Part shown: positions 1-9,800 of the stretch, piece after piece
Layout: each line of letters begins with the position of its first letter
How positions within the stretch are numbered: the first letter of the stretch is position 1
Source: Clostridiales bacterium
Lineage (GTDB): Bacteria; Bacillota; Clostridia; Oscillospirales; Oscillospiraceae
Direction: 5' to 3'
Assembly (NCBI GenBank): GCA_021201185.1
Contig: JAJQFJ010000069.1
Span: forward strand, 1 to 38,432
Length of the DNA stretch: 38,432 bases
The notes under the pieces: generated by a model
Seen by the model: the letters and a program-made list of their open reading frames with translations, nothing else
Told to the model about the DNA's origin: nothing
The model's database searches: none
Program-made: the position numbers and the translations under genes

Positions 1-2120
1 ATGGCGGTGTTGAACTTCATGGCCTCGATGTCCTCGTTGACCTTCTTGATGGCCTTGTGGATGGCGGCCACGTTGGCCTGGTAGTGCTTCATGTTGTCTC
101 TGCACTTCTCCTGGAGGTTCCAGACCCGATCCAGGAACCGCTTGCAGCCCCGGACGGCCTCATCCGACCAGGTGGCGGTCTTTTCGAAGTCGCCGATGAA
201 CATGATATACAGCCGCATGGTGTCCGCGCCGTACTCCCGGATAACGTCGTCCGGGTTAACCACGTTGCCCAGGCTCTTGGACATCTTGACGGAGGGGCGG
301 AGGGCCTGGCTGCCGTACTTGGCCAGCATGGCGTCTTTTTCTTCCTGAGTGTCGAAGTTACCCACATAATGGGGGTTCCGGCCCAGGATCATGCCGTGGC
401 TGGTGCGCTTGGCGTAGGGCTCCGCGTGGGGGATGACGCCGATGTCGTGGAGGAAGTTGTTCCAGAACCGGCTGTAGAGCAGGTGGAGGGTGGTGTGCTC
501 CATGCCGCCGTTGTACCAGTCCACCTGGCCCCAGTAGTCCAGGGCCTCCTGAGAGGCCAGAGCGTCGTCGTTGTCCGGGTCCATATACCGCAGGAAGTAC
601 CAGCTGGAGCCTGCCCACTGGGGCATGGTGTCCGTCTCCCGCTTGGCGGGGCCGCCGCAGCAGGGGCAGGTGGTGTTCACCCAGTCGGTCATGGCGGACA
701 GGGGGCTCTCGCCGTCGTCGGTAGTCTCGTAGCTCTCCACCTCCGGGAGGATGAGCGGCAGCTGGTCCTCCGGCAGGGGGACGTAGCCGCACTTGTCGCA
801 CTTGACGATGGGGATGGGCTCGCCCCAGTACCGCTGGCGGGAGAACACCCAGTCACGGAGCTTGTAGTTCACCTTGGCGTGGCCGATGCCCTCCTTTTCC
901 AGGTGGTCGATCATGGCCTGCTTGGCCTGCTCCACCGTCATGCCGGTGAGGAAGCCGGAGTTGACCATGACGCCGGTGGCCACGTCGGTAAAGGCCCCCT
1001 TGGAGAGGTCCACCAGGGCGCCGTCTGCGCTGGCCACCACCTGGATGACGGGCAGGCCAAAGACCTGGGCAAACTCCCAGTCACGGGTGTCGTGGGCGGG
1101 GACGGCCATAATGGCTCCCGTGCCGTAGGTGGCGAGAACGTAGTCGGAGATGAAGATGGGGATCTCCTGGTTGTTCACCGGGTTGATGGCCCGGACGCCC
1201 TCCAGCCGGACGCCGGTCTTGTCGTGGGCCAGCTCAGTGCGCTCGAAGTCGGACTTGGAGGCGGCCTTTTTCACGTAGGCCTCCACCTCGTCATAGTTGG
1301 TCAGCTTGTCCTTCCACTTGGCCACATAGGCGTGCTCCGGGGCGATGACCATGTAGGTGGCGCCGAACAGGGTGTCGCAGCGGGTGGTGTAGACGGTGAG
1401 TACGTCTCCCTCGGTGGTCTGGAAGTTCACCTCCGCGCCGGTGGAGCGGCCGATCCAGTTTCTCTGCTGGGTCTTGACCCGCTCGATATAGTCCACGTCG
1501 TCCAGGCCGTCGATGAGCTTCTGGGCATAGTCGGTGATCTTGAGCATCCACTGGCTCTTCTCCTTGCGCACCACCGGGGAGCCGCACCGCTCGCAGACGC
1601 CCTCCACCACCTCTTCGTTGGCGAGGACGCACTTGCAGCTGGTGCACCAGTTCACCGGCATGGTGGTCTTGTAGGCCAGGCCGTGCTTGAACAGCTGGAG
1701 GAAAATCCACTGGGTCCACTTGTAATACTTGGGGTCGGTAGTGTCGATGAGCCGGTCCCAGTCGAAGGAGTAGCCCAGCATATGCAGCTGCCGGGTGAAA
1801 TTCTCGATGTTCCGCTTCGTAATGACGGCGGGGTGCATATGGTTCTTGATGGCGAAGTTCTCCGTGGGCAGGCCGAAGGCGTCATACCCGATGGGGAACA
1901 GCACATTGTATCCGTCCATCCGCTTCTTCCGGGCGATCACGTCCATGGCGGTGTAGGGCCGGGGATGCCCCACGTGAAGTCCCGCCCCGGAGGGATAGGG
2001 GAACTCCACCAGACCATACCACTTGGGCCGGGTGGTGTCCCCTGTCACCGCCCGGAAGGCCTTGGTCTCCAGCCACTTGTCCTGCCATTTCTTCTCAATG
2101 GCCACAAAATCGTATTTCAT
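1..2120 (-). CDS. leuS: Leucyl-tRNA synthetase (C-terminal end cut by window edge)
   Basis: Class I synthetase that charges tRNA-Leu in the cytoplasm. The frame is open from the ATG at 2120 to the window edge, giving about 706 residues; the C-terminal anticodon-binding part lies outside. The class I signature is HVGH at residues 49-52 and the second signature KMSKS is near residue 612. Between them lie the CP1 editing domain, with a T-rich '[12 protein letters not shown]' stretch, and a zinc-type CxxC...CxxC module ('CTSCK', 'CERCG'). The start is secure because an in-frame stop lies just upstream, although the ribosome site is weak. It is the last visible gene of the minus-strand housekeeping cluster, 34 bases after rsfS. 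Confidence 0.97.
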   Translation of the reverse strand, partial: MKYDFVAIEKKWQDKWLETKAFRAVTGDTTRPKWYGLVEFPYPSGAGLHVGHPRPYTAMDVIARKKRMDGYNVLFPIGYDAFGLPTENFAIKNHMHPAVITKRNIENFTRQLHMLGYSFDWDRLIDTTDPKYYKWTQWIFLQLFKHGLAYKTTMPVNWCTSCKCVLANEEVVEGVCERCGSPVVRKEKSQWMLKITDYAQKLIDGLDDVDYIERVKTQQRNWIGRSTGAEVNFQTTEGDVLTVYTTRCDTLFGATYMVIAPEHAYVAKWKDKLTNYDEVEAYVKKAASKSDFERTELAHDKTGVRLEGVRAINPVNNQEIPIFISDYVLATYGTGAIMAVPAHDTRDWEFAQVFGLPVIQVVASADGALVDLSKGAFTDVATGVMVNSGFLTGMTVEQAKQAMIDHLEKEGIGHAKVNYKLRDWVFSRQRYWGEPIPIVKCDKCGYVPLPEDQLPLILPEVESYETTDDGESPLSAMTDWVNTTCPCCGGPAKRETDTMPQWAGSSWYFLRYMDPDNDDALASQEALDYWGQVDWYNGGMEHTTLHLLYSRFWNNFLHDIGVIPHAEPYAKRTSHGMILGRNPHYVGNFDTQEEKDAMLAKYGSQALRPSVKMSKSLGNVVNPDDVIREYGADTMRLYIMFIGDFEKTATWSDEAVRGCKRFLDRVWNLQEKCRDNMKHYQANVAAIHKAIKKVNEDIEAMKFNTA

Positions 2121-2154
2121 ATCCCATCACGCTTTCTTTTCCGATTGATGATGC

Positions 2155-2550
2155 TCAGCTTTCCTCCAGCTGCTGCTTCCGCTCCTTGCGGGACAGCTCC
2201 AGCAGGGCGGAGATGTCCACCTGCTGCCCGTCCTTCCACAGGCGCTCCAGCTGATAAAATTCCCGCTGCTCCGGCAGGAAGATGTGTACCACCACGGTGG
2301 AGAAATCCAGCAGTACCCAGCCGGACTCCCGCTCCCCCTCCTTGTGGTGGACGGTCTCCCCCAGGTTCTCCGCCGCCTCCTCACACAGGTCGGAGAGGGT
2401 GCGGATCTGGGTGGTAGAGGTGGCGGTGCAGAGGATGAAGTAGTCCGCCAGGATGGTGATGTCTCCCACCCGGAGCAGCTCGATCTTCTGGGCCCGCTTG
2501 CTGTCCAGCGCCCGGATGAGGGCCTCGGCCAGTACCTTTGCTTCTGCCAT
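2155..2550 (-). CDS. rsfS: Ribosomal silencing factor RsfS (YbeB/Iojap family)
   Basis: 131-residue protein of the RsfS/YbeB family, which binds ribosomal protein L14 on the large subunit and blocks subunit joining when nutrients are short. The family core is clear: 'ITILADYFILCTATSTTQ' followed by 'VHHKEGERESGWVLLDF' and 'VVVHIFLPEQREFYQLERLW'. An ATG at 2550 is preferred over an in-frame GTG at 2556, because an AAAGGAAG ribosome site sits 7 bases before the ATG. The preceding nadD-yqeK gene stops at 2553, so the two are almost contiguous and surely co-transcribed. The yqeK-rsfS order is a common Firmicutes arrangement. Confidence 0.95.
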   Translation of the reverse strand: MAEAKVLAEALIRALDSKRAQKIELLRVGDITILADYFILCTATSTTQIRTLSDLCEEAAENLGETVHHKEGERESGWVLLDFSTVVVHIFLPEQREFYQLERLWKDGQQVDISALLELSRKERKQQLEES

Positions 2551-2552
2551 GG

Positions 2553-3755
2553 TCACGCTTCCTTTCTGTGGGCCAGGAGCCAGTCCCTGGCCTCCGCCGT
2601 CCGGGGGTGCAGTATGCCTCCGGTGGCGGCGGTGTGTTCAATGGTAATCTCCAGCCCCCGGAGCACGGCGGCGTCCAGGTCGGTCTCGATGAGCTGCCGC
2701 AGCTCCTCCGCCCAGGGATACCTCCGGTTCGGCTCGGCGTAGTCTGCGATATAGAGGATCTTTTCCAGCAGGGTCATGTCCGCCCGTCCCGTGGTGTGCC
2801 AGCAGATGGCCTGGCAAACCGCCTCCGGCATGCCGAAGACCTCCCGGGCAATGCCGCTGGCGCTCTTGGCGTGGAGGAGGGGAAGGGTGGTTTTTTCCGT
2901 CTCGTCCAACAGAATACCATACTTTTCACAGGTTGACAACTGCTGTTGGAGGTCAAAATATTTGGTGCAGTCGTGCAAAATCGCCGCCTGCCGGGCCAAA
3001 AGCTCGTCTGCGCCCCAGCGCCGGGCCAGATGGGCGGCAGTCTCCTCCGTTCCCCGGATGTGGGGGATGCGTTTGGCCCGGACCATAGCGGCGCTGACCG
3101 CCCGCAGCTCCTCCAGGGTCAGGTGCTTCAAGTCCGCCCGGGTCCCATAGAGCCGGTGGCCCAGGACATCGCCCCAGACGCTCTCGTCCAGCCATTGGCG
3201 GCCTCCGCCCTGGGGCAGCGCCTCCCGCACCTGGGTGGAGGACACCTCCACCAGGTCCGGCAGGGTCACGACCTCCACCTTCGCTCCATAGTCCCGCTCC
3301 AGCCGCTCCCGCTGGGCGTCGAACCGCTCCGGCCCGTCTCCCGCCTCCCGGCCAAAGACACACAGTCCCGCCAGGGAGGCGATGACCTCCGGCTCGTGCC
3401 AGCGGTGGAAGGAGAGGAACATATCCGTCCCCATGAGCAGCCACAGCTCATCCTTCCGGTAAATCGCCTTCAGATACCGGAGGGTGTCGCTGGTGTAGCT
3501 TTTTCCGCCCCGGTTCATCTCCAGGTTCAGCACCTGGACGGGGATGGAAAGCCCCAGCCGGTCCGCCATAATGCCGGTCATGCGCAGCCGGTCCTCCGCC
3601 GGGGCGGAGCAGCCGGAGAGGGCCTTGTGAGGCGGCAGTCCCGCCGGGATGAGCAGCAGTCGCTCCAGCCTCAGCTGCTCCGCCGCCCCCCGGGCGGCGG
3701 CCATGTGTCCCAGATGGGGCGGGTCGAAGGTGCCGCCGTAAATGCCGATCTTCAT
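2553..3755 (-). CDS. nadD: Fused nicotinate-nucleotide adenylyltransferase (NadD) and HD-domain hydrolase (YqeK)
   Basis: One 400-residue frame carries two enzymes that are separate neighbouring genes in most Firmicutes. Residues 1 to about 195 are NadD, which makes deamido-NAD from NaMN and ATP: the nucleotidyltransferase motif 'GGTFDPPHLGH' is near the start and the 'VEVSSTQVR' motif closes the domain. Residues from about 205 to 400 are a YqeK-type HD hydrolase with 'ILHDCTKY' (H261, D262) and a conserved 'LLHAKSAS'. YqeK proteins are known to cleave Ap4A symmetrically. The ATG at 3755 overlaps the yhbY stop (ATGA). No stop, start or frame change is visible at the junction. Coupling NAD synthesis with dinucleotide hydrolysis is inference. 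Confidence 0.93.
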   Translation of the reverse strand: MKIGIYGGTFDPPHLGHMAAARGAAEQLRLERLLLIPAGLPPHKALSGCSAPAEDRLRMTGIMADRLGLSIPVQVLNLEMNRGGKSYTSDTLRYLKAIYRKDELWLLMGTDMFLSFHRWHEPEVIASLAGLCVFGREAGDGPERFDAQRERLERDYGAKVEVVTLPDLVEVSSTQVREALPQGGGRQWLDESVWGDVLGHRLYGTRADLKHLTLEELRAVSAAMVRAKRIPHIRGTEETAAHLARRWGADELLARQAAILHDCTKYFDLQQQLSTCEKYGILLDETEKTTLPLLHAKSASGIAREVFGMPEAVCQAICWHTTGRADMTLLEKILYIADYAEPNRRYPWAEELRQLIETDLDAAVLRGLEITIEHTAATGGILHPRTAEARDWLLAHRKEA

Positions 3756-4078
3756 CCCCGGCTCCCCTGCTTGGGACGCACCAGGACGATCTTGTCCTTC
3801 TTGTCCTTCCGGTGGCTGGGCCGGTAGAGAACGAACTTGCTGCCGATGACCTGCACCGGCTCCGCCGGGACCCGGCGGCACAGCTCCTCACAGGCAGTCC
3901 GGGCGTCGTACTCCGAGTTCTCCAGCACCTTGCCCTTCACCAGCTCCCGGGCCTCCAGCGCGTCCCGGCACTGGGCGACCAGGTTCTCCGTGATGCCGTC
4001 CTTGCCCACCGTCAGAATGGTGTCGATGGTGTTGGCCATGCTGCGCAGCTGGGCCCGCTGCTTGCTTGTCAGTTCCAT
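3752..4078 (-). CDS. yhbY: YhbY-type CRM-domain RNA-binding protein
   Basis: 108-residue single CRM-domain protein of the YhbY family, associated with large ribosomal subunit assembly. The start 'MELTSKQRAQLRSMAN' and the later 'TVGKDGITENLV' match the family, and a basic tail follows. The longer upstream frame is not used: the ATG at 4078 has an AAAGGAGA ribosome site about 10 bases ahead, whereas the extension runs through repeat DNA and resembles no protein. Its stop overlaps the nadD start by four bases, so translation is probably coupled. Confidence 0.93.
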   Translation of the reverse strand: MELTSKQRAQLRSMANTIDTILTVGKDGITENLVAQCRDALEARELVKGKVLENSEYDARTACEELCRRVPAEPVQVIGSKFVLYRPSHRKDKKDKIVLVRPKQGSRG

Positions 4079-4139
4079 GGATGTGATGTCTCCTTTATTG
4101 TCTGTTGGGCTTCTTCGAAATGCCGTTCCATCTGCCTGT

Positions 4140-4343
4140 TGGCGAATTCGCCAGAGACTTATACGGAACGAAAATGCATACTGCTCTCCCTCAGTCAGCT
4201 TCGCTGACAGCTCCGCCGTCAAGCGGCACTTCCGCTACGCTCCCTGCCTCAGAGAGGGAGCCAAGAGGGTGCGTTAAACCCTTGCCTCCCTCCTTGAGGG
4301 AGGTGGCACGGCGTAAGCCGTGACGGAGGGAGAGCAGCAGGCA
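4140..4343. repeat. Palindromic intergenic repeat, probably a decayed MITE-like element
   Basis: The 309-base gap between yhbY and rdgB holds no gene but much symmetry. There is a 14-base palindrome at 4140-4153 centred on GGCGAATTCGCC. A hairpin with stem GTCAGC lies at 4194-4208. Arms CTGCTCTCCCTC (4181-4192) and its complement (4326-4337) enclose the core. Further short hairpins lie around 4286-4322. The block GCCTCAGAGAGGGAGCCA at 4246-4263 recurs exactly at 6813-6830 near the second element. The overall plan matches that element but is more degraded. No transposase is present. The element lies within a transcribed operon, so it could also act as RNA. Confidence 0.7.
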
Positions 4344-4387
4344 CTACCATCCAGCTCCTATGCTCTCGGCAAATTCGCTGAACACTT

Positions 4388-4984
4388 TCAACCCTTCTCC
4401 CCCAAATACCCCTCCAGCACCCTTCCGAATGACCGGAGGGCGTTGCCCCGGTGGGAGATGGCGTTTTTCTCCTCCGGGGTGAGCTGGGCAAACGTCTTTT
4501 TCAGCTCCGGCACCCAGAAGATCGGGTCATAACCAAAGCCGTCGGTGCCCATGGGGGCATAGGCCACCGTGCCGTCGCACCGGCCTTCGGCGGTGAGCAC
4601 GGTGCCGTCGGGGAAAACACAGGCGATGGCCGTCTCAAAGTGGCAGGTCCGGGGGGACAGTCCCTGGAGGTTGCGCAGCAGCAGCCGATACCGCTGCTCA
4701 TCGGTGAGGCCCTCCCCGCCGTACCGGGCGGTGTACACCCCCGGCGCGCCGTTCAATGCGTCCACGCACAGGCCGGAGTCGTCGGAGATGGCGGGCAGGC
4801 CGCTGGCGGCGCAGACGGCCTGCGCCTTGAGCAGGGCGTTTTCCGCGAAGGTCGTCCCCGTCTCCTCCACGTCCACCTGGATGCCCAGCTGAGACTGGAG
4901 GACGACCTCCACCCCCAGCTGTCCCAGCACCTCCTGCATCTCCTTCAGCTTGCCCGGATTGTGGCTGGCCAGTACGAATTTCAT
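4388..4984 (-). CDS. rdgB: RdgB/HAM1 family XTP/dITP pyrophosphatase
   Basis: 198-residue nucleotide-pool cleaning enzyme that hydrolyses XTP, dITP and ITP to the monophosphate, keeping deaminated purines out of DNA and RNA. The family signatures are 'ASHNPGKLKEM' at residues 6-16, 'ISDDSGLCVDAL' with the catalytic acidic pair at 68-69, 'YTARYGGEG', and 'GTDGFGYDPIF' followed by 'HRGNAL'. Length is normal for the family. Its ATG overlaps the rph stop (ATGA), a very common rph-rdgB pairing in Firmicutes, so the two are translationally coupled. Confidence 0.96.
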   Translation of the reverse strand: MKFVLASHNPGKLKEMQEVLGQLGVEVVLQSQLGIQVDVEETGTTFAENALLKAQAVCAASGLPAISDDSGLCVDALNGAPGVYTARYGGEGLTDEQRYRLLLRNLQGLSPRTCHFETAIACVFPDGTVLTAEGRCDGTVAYAPMGTDGFGYDPIFWVPELKKTFAQLTPEEKNAISHRGNALRSFGRVLEGYLGEKG

Positions 4985-5706
4985 CGCTCCGCCTCCGCCA
5001 GCACCCGGTTTTGCAGCTCGATCAGCTCGCCGATGCCCTTGGCGCAGTAGCGGACCAGCTTCTGCTGCTCCTCCACGTCGAAGGGGCGGCCCTCGCCGGT
5101 GCCCTGGATCTCGATGAGCTTGCCCTCCTCGGTCATGACGCAGTTCAGGTCCACCATGGCGGTGGAGTCCTCCTCATACCGCAGGTCCAGCAGGAGGGCA
5201 TTTTCCACGATGCCGGCGGAGACCGCCGCCACATTGTGGATGATGGGATTTTCCTTGATCCAACCGTTCTTGTGCAGCGTCCGGCAGGCCAGGGCCAGGG
5301 CCACGAAGCCCCCCGTCACCGAGGCCGTCCGGGTGCCCCCGTCTCCCTGGAGCACATCGCAGTCGATGACGATCTGATAGCCGGGGAGCTTTTTCAGGTC
5401 CACCGCCGCCCGGAGGGAGCGGCCGATGAGCCGCTGGATCTCCGCAGAGCGGCCGGAGAGCTTGAGCTTGGACACGTCCCGGCGGCTCCGGTCCCGGTTG
5501 GCCCGGGGCAGCATATTGTATTCCGCCGTCACCCAGCCCTCGTTCACGGGGACGTGGGGCGGCACCCGGTTCTCCACCGAGGCGGTGATATACACCTGGG
5601 TGTCCCCGCACTTGATGAGGCAGCTCCCCTCGGCAAACCGGTTGATGTTGGGGATGATCTCCACCGGCCGCAGCTGGTCCTTGGCCCGTCCGTCCATCCG
5701 TTTCAT
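4981..5706 (-). CDS. rph: Ribonuclease PH
   Basis: 241-residue phosphorolytic 3'-exoribonuclease that trims tRNA 3' ends. It shows the N-terminal 'DGRAKDQLRPV' motif, 'SCLIKCGDTQVY', and the active-site stretch 'DCDVLQGDGGTRTASVTGG'. Length is typical. The start is the ATG at 5706, with GAGGAGG 7 bases upstream; a second in-frame ATG three codons later is less well placed. It follows ftsY by 12 bases and overlaps rdgB by four. Confidence 0.96.
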   Translation of the reverse strand: MKRMDGRAKDQLRPVEIIPNINRFAEGSCLIKCGDTQVYITASVENRVPPHVPVNEGWVTAEYNMLPRANRDRSRRDVSKLKLSGRSAEIQRLIGRSLRAAVDLKKLPGYQIVIDCDVLQGDGGTRTASVTGGFVALALACRTLHKNGWIKENPIIHNVAAVSAGIVENALLLDLRYEEDSTAMVDLNCVMTEEGKLIEIQGTGEGRPFDVEEQQKLVRYCAKGIGELIELQNRVLAEAER

Positions 5707-5718
5707 GCAAAAGCCTCC

Positions 5719-6585
5719 TCAGATAAACGCCTTGACGAACTCGTCGGCGTCGAAATAGCGCAGATCGTCGATGCCCTCGCCCACCCCGGCGAACTTCACC
5801 GGCAGGCCCAGCTCCTGGGCGATGGCGATGGCAATGCCGCCTTTGGCGGTGCCGTCCAGCTTGGTGAGCACGATACCGGTGATGCCGCAGGCCTCCTTAA
5901 ACTGCTTGGCCTGGGTGAGGCCGTTCTGGCCCGTGGTGGCGTCCAGCACCAGCAGGGTCTCCTTGGAGCAGATGGGGCACTCCCGCTTGATGACCCGGTC
6001 GATCTTGTTGAGCTCGTTCATCAGGTTGGTCTTGTTGTGCAGCCGTCCGGCGGTGTCCACCAGCACCACGTCGGTATACCGGGCGTTGGCAGCGTTGATG
6101 GCGTCAAAGACCACCGAGGCGGGGTCCGCTCCCTCCCCCTGTTTGATGATGTCCACGCCGCAGCGCTCCGCCCAGATGGTGAGCTGCTCAGTGGCGGCGG
6201 CCCGGAAGGTGTCGGCGGCGGCGAACATGACCTTTTTGCCCTCTTTTTTCAGGATGTTGCCGATCTTGCCGATGGTGGTGGTCTTGCCCACCCCGTTGAC
6301 CCCGATGAACAGGACGATGGAGGGCTGGCTGTACAAAATCAGCCGCTTGTCCCCCACGTTGAGCATATCGGCCAGTATCTCCCGCATGACGGCCTTGGCC
6401 TTCTCCGTGTCGCCGATGCGCTCGGCCTCGCAACGCTCCCGGAGACGGGCCACCGCCTTCAGCGCGGAGTCCATCCCCATATCGGAGAGGATGAGGGCCT
6501 CCTCCAGCTCGTCATAGAAGTCGTCGCTCAGCTTGGTGTAGGTGTTGAAGATGTTGATCTTTTTCAGTTTATCAAAAAATCCCAT
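5719..6585 (-). CDS. ftsY: Signal recognition particle receptor FtsY
   Basis: 288-residue SRP-receptor GTPase that docks ribosome-SRP complexes at the membrane. It is a compact NG-domain form without the long acidic N-terminal domain of enterobacterial FtsY. The G1 motif 'GVNGVGKTTT' is at residues 95-104, followed by 'DTFRAAA', 'DTAGR' and 'TKLDGTAKGG'. The ATG at 6585 has AAGGAG about 9 bases upstream; the longer open frame beyond it is repeat DNA. The smc-ftsY order is standard in Firmicutes, but here 255 bases holding a palindromic repeat separate the two. Confidence 0.96.
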   Translation of the reverse strand: MGFFDKLKKINIFNTYTKLSDDFYDELEEALILSDMGMDSALKAVARLRERCEAERIGDTEKAKAVMREILADMLNVGDKRLILYSQPSIVLFIGVNGVGKTTTIGKIGNILKKEGKKVMFAAADTFRAAATEQLTIWAERCGVDIIKQGEGADPASVVFDAINAANARYTDVVLVDTAGRLHNKTNLMNELNKIDRVIKRECPICSKETLLVLDATTGQNGLTQAKQFKEACGITGIVLTKLDGTAKGGIAIAIAQELGLPVKFAGVGEGIDDLRYFDADEFVKAFI

Positions 6586-6625
6586 GATATATCGCTCCTT
6601 TTGGGGTGGTGTGGGAGGATCTATA

Positions 6626-6830
6626 CCTCCCCTGAAAGGGGAGGGGGACCGGCGCAAGCCGGTGGAGGGGTGCGGCAGGCACCGCCCTTTTCCGGAAGTC
6701 TTTCGGCGAATTCGCCGAAGGTGCATCGCTTGTCGTTCGTGCCTGCCGCAACCCCTCAGTCGCCTTGCGGCGACAGCTCCCCTTTCAGGGGAGCCAAACA
6801 GACTGGCACTTCGCCTCAGAGAGGGAGCCA
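6626..6830. repeat. Four-hairpin palindromic element between smc and ftsY
   Basis: Nested inverted repeat with these parts: hairpin 6626-6644 (8-bp stem, loop GAA); hairpin 6648-6663 (ACCGGC, loop GCAA); outer arm 6665-6682, which pairs with 6739-6757 with one unpaired A; a perfect 18-base palindrome at 6702-6719 containing GGCGAATTCGCC; hairpin 6759-6774 (GTCGCC, loop TTGC); hairpin 6776-6794 (8-bp stem, loop TTC). A tail copy of GCCTCAGAGAGGGAGCCA at 6813-6830 is shared with 4246-4263. No coding sequence is present. It resembles a non-autonomous mobile or REP-like repeat and would fold into a cruciform in DNA or a branched structure in the smc-ftsY transcript. Confidence 0.8.
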
Positions 6831-6840
6831 GGGGATGCTC

Positions 6841-9800
6841 TCACCCCTCGATGCCCAGCTCCTGCTCCACGTCGTTGAGGTTGATGGTCAGGATGCGGCT
6901 GATGCCCTTTTCCTGCATGGTGACGCCGTAGAGGACGTCCGCCTCCTCCATGGTGCCCCGGCGGTGGGTGATGCAGATGAACTGGGTCTTATCCGTCATG
7001 CCCCGCATATACCGGGCGAAGCGGACCACGTTGCTCTCGTCCAGGGCGGCCTCGATCTCGTCCATCACCACGAAGGGGGTGGGACGGACCTTCAAAAAGG
7101 CGAAGTACAGGGCGATGGCCACAAACGCCTTTTCCCCGCCGGAGAGCAGGGCCAGCACCTTCAGCGCCTTGCCGGGGGGCTGCACCTTGATCTCAATGTC
7201 GCAGTTCAAAATGTCCTTGGGGTCGGACAGCTCCAGGGTGGCCTTGCCGCCGCCGAAAAGCTGGGTGAAGGTGAGGGCAAAGGCCTCTCCGATCTTCTGG
7301 AACTGCTGGGCGAAAATCTTCTCCATCTCGGTGGTGATGCCTCCGATGATGTCGGTCAGCTCCCCCTTGGCCTGCTGCACGTCGTCCCGCTGCCCGGTCA
7401 GGTATTCGTACCGCTCGTTCACCCGCTGGAACTCCTCGATGGCCCCCAGGTTCACGCTGCCCAGGCCGGAGATCTTCCGCTTCAGCTCGCTCACCCGGCG
7501 GGTGGCCTTCTGAGTGGATTCCAGCTCCTGCCGCTGGCTCTGGGCGCCGTCGTAGCTCAGCTCGTAGCTGTCCCACAGCTTGTCCAGCAGTTGCTTCTCC
7601 TCCATGGCGGCCTGGGTCTTTTTCTGCTCCAGGGTGGAGCACTCCCGCTCCATCCGCAGCAGCTCGTCGTTCTTCTCCCGGGCGGCCTTGTCCGTCTGAT
7701 TCCGGCGGCCCTCCAGGGCCAGCTTCTGGCCGTTCAGGTCGTCGATCTGGCTCTGCTGGGCGGCCTGTCGCTGATAGATACCGGTCAGCGCCTGCTGGGC
7801 GCTCTCGATCTGGCTCTGGAGGCTCTCGTTTTTCCCCTCGAACTCCCGGATCTGGGCCAGCCGGGACTCCCGGTCGCCGGTGATGTCCCGCTCCATGGAC
7901 TTGAGCTCGTTGAGAGCGGCCTCGGTGGCCCCCTCCTCCGCCTCTAATGCGGCCAGCTCCGCCCGGAGGGCGGCGATCTCGTTTTGCAGCGCCTCCTGCC
8001 GGGCGCGCAGGGCGGACTGGTCCTCCTTTTTCCCCGCGCTCTCCTGCCGGGTGGCCTGGGCCTGCTGTTCCAGCTGGGCGATGCGCTCCTCTGCGCTCCG
8101 GGTGTCCGTCTCCGTCTGGGCGCTCCGGCCCGCCAGGCCCTCCAGCTCGGTCCGGCTGGCCTGCTCCTGCTGCTCCAGAGCTTCGATGAGGATACGGTAC
8201 TGACCCATCTCCCCCTCCAGCTTGAGCACCTGGTCGTCCTGCTCCCGCTTCTGGCCCTGGGCGGTCTCCACCTCATAGCCTGCGGCGGAGCCATCCCGCT
8301 TCGCCCCGTCCAGAATACTCCTGGCCTTTTCCAGGCTCTGCCGGACGCCCACGGCCTGCTCCTTCAAATGCTCCAGCTCGGTGGCCCGGGACAGAATGCC
8401 CGCGCTCCGGCTGACGGAGCCGCCGGTCATGGAGCCGCCGGGATTGAGCACCTGACCATCCAGGGTGACAATGCGGAACCGGTGGCCGTACTTCCGGGCC
8501 ATGGGGATGGCACTGTCCATGCTGTCACAGACCACCACCCGGCCCAGGAGGTTGGAAAACACGTTTTCATACTGACTGTCATACCGGATGAGGGTGGAGG
8601 CGATGCCCACAAAGCCCGGCTCCTGCTCCAGCCCCCGCTCCCGAAGGGCGCCGGGGCGGATGTCCGACAGGGGCAGGAAGGTGGCCCGGCCCCCGTCCCG
8701 GTGCTTCAAATATTCGATGGCGGCCTTGCCGTCCTCGGCCCGGTCCACCACGATGTTCTGCATGGCGGCGCCCAGGGCGATCTCGATGGCTACGGTGTAC
8801 TCCTCCGGCGCCCGGAGCAGTCCCGCCACCGGGCCGTGGATGCCCTTCAGCCGCCCCCGCTGGGTGGCCTGCATCACCGACTTCACCGCCTTGGAGTAGC
8901 CCTCATACAGCTTCTCCATCTCGGTGAGCATTTTGATGCGGCTCTGGAGGTCGTTGTCCTCCATGGTCAGGCGGTTGGCCTGACCGGTGCAGGCGTCCAG
9001 CCGCTTCTGCCGGGTCTGGAGCCGGAGCTGATAGCCGCTGATCCGGTTGGCCAGCTCCTCTGCCTGGACCCGGGCCTGGCTGAGCTGGCTCTGCTTGTCC
9101 GCCGCCTCCGCCCGAAGGGATTCCAGCCGCTGGGCGTTCTCCTGCAGCTGGGTCTTGATGGCGGTGTCCCGGTCCAGCAGCTCCTGCTGGGCGGCGGCCA
9201 GGGCGGAGAGCAGCGCCCTGGCATCGGCGGCGGAGGCGGTCTCCGCCTCTGCTCTGGCCCGGAGGGTCTCGATCTCCTGTCCCAGGCTCCCCGCCTGGGC
9301 GGTGAGGCTCTCCCCCGCCAGCTGTTTCTCGCTAAGGGCGCGGGTCAGCTCCCGCTGATTTGCCCGCAGCTCCTCCAGCCGGGCCTCTCTCTGGCCGATC
9401 TGGGCGGCCACCGAGTCCGCCCGGCCCTCCTGCTGGTCCAGCTCCTGAGAGAGTCGCTGGGCGTTCTCCCGGTTGTTCTGGACCTTGTTTTTCAAAATGG
9501 CGATGCCCGATTCTCTCTGATTGGCCTCCGCAGTCAGGCCGGAGAGCTGGGCCCGGAGCTGGTCGTTTTCCACGTCCAGCTGCCGCATCTGGGCGGACAG
9601 CTCCTCCGTCCGGTGGTACAGCTCCTCCTGCTGGGCGGCAGCCTCGTCCCGCTGTCGGACAGCGGCGTCATAGTCGCCGTAGAGCTTCCGGTTGCCCAGA
9701 CGGAGCCGGTCCATCTGGTCCATCCACAGGGAGATCTCCAGCCCCCGCAGCTCGTCCCGGTAGAGCAGGAACTCCTTCGCCTTGGCGGACTGCTCCCGGA

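Noticed and set aside
57..2417. Long plus-strand open frame opposite leuS and rsfS
   Set aside because: GC-rich shadow of leuS; composition is G/V/H/L-rich with no motif, no ribosome site, and the minus strand encodes clear LeuS and RsfS.
4140..6830. CRISPR array
   Set aside because: The repeated blocks are two dispersed palindromic elements, not evenly spaced direct repeats with unique spacers; no cas genes.
5011..7947. 978-codon plus-strand open frame opposite rph, ftsY and the end of smc
   Set aside because: It crosses an intergenic repeat and three unmistakable minus-strand genes; low-complexity translation without any domain.
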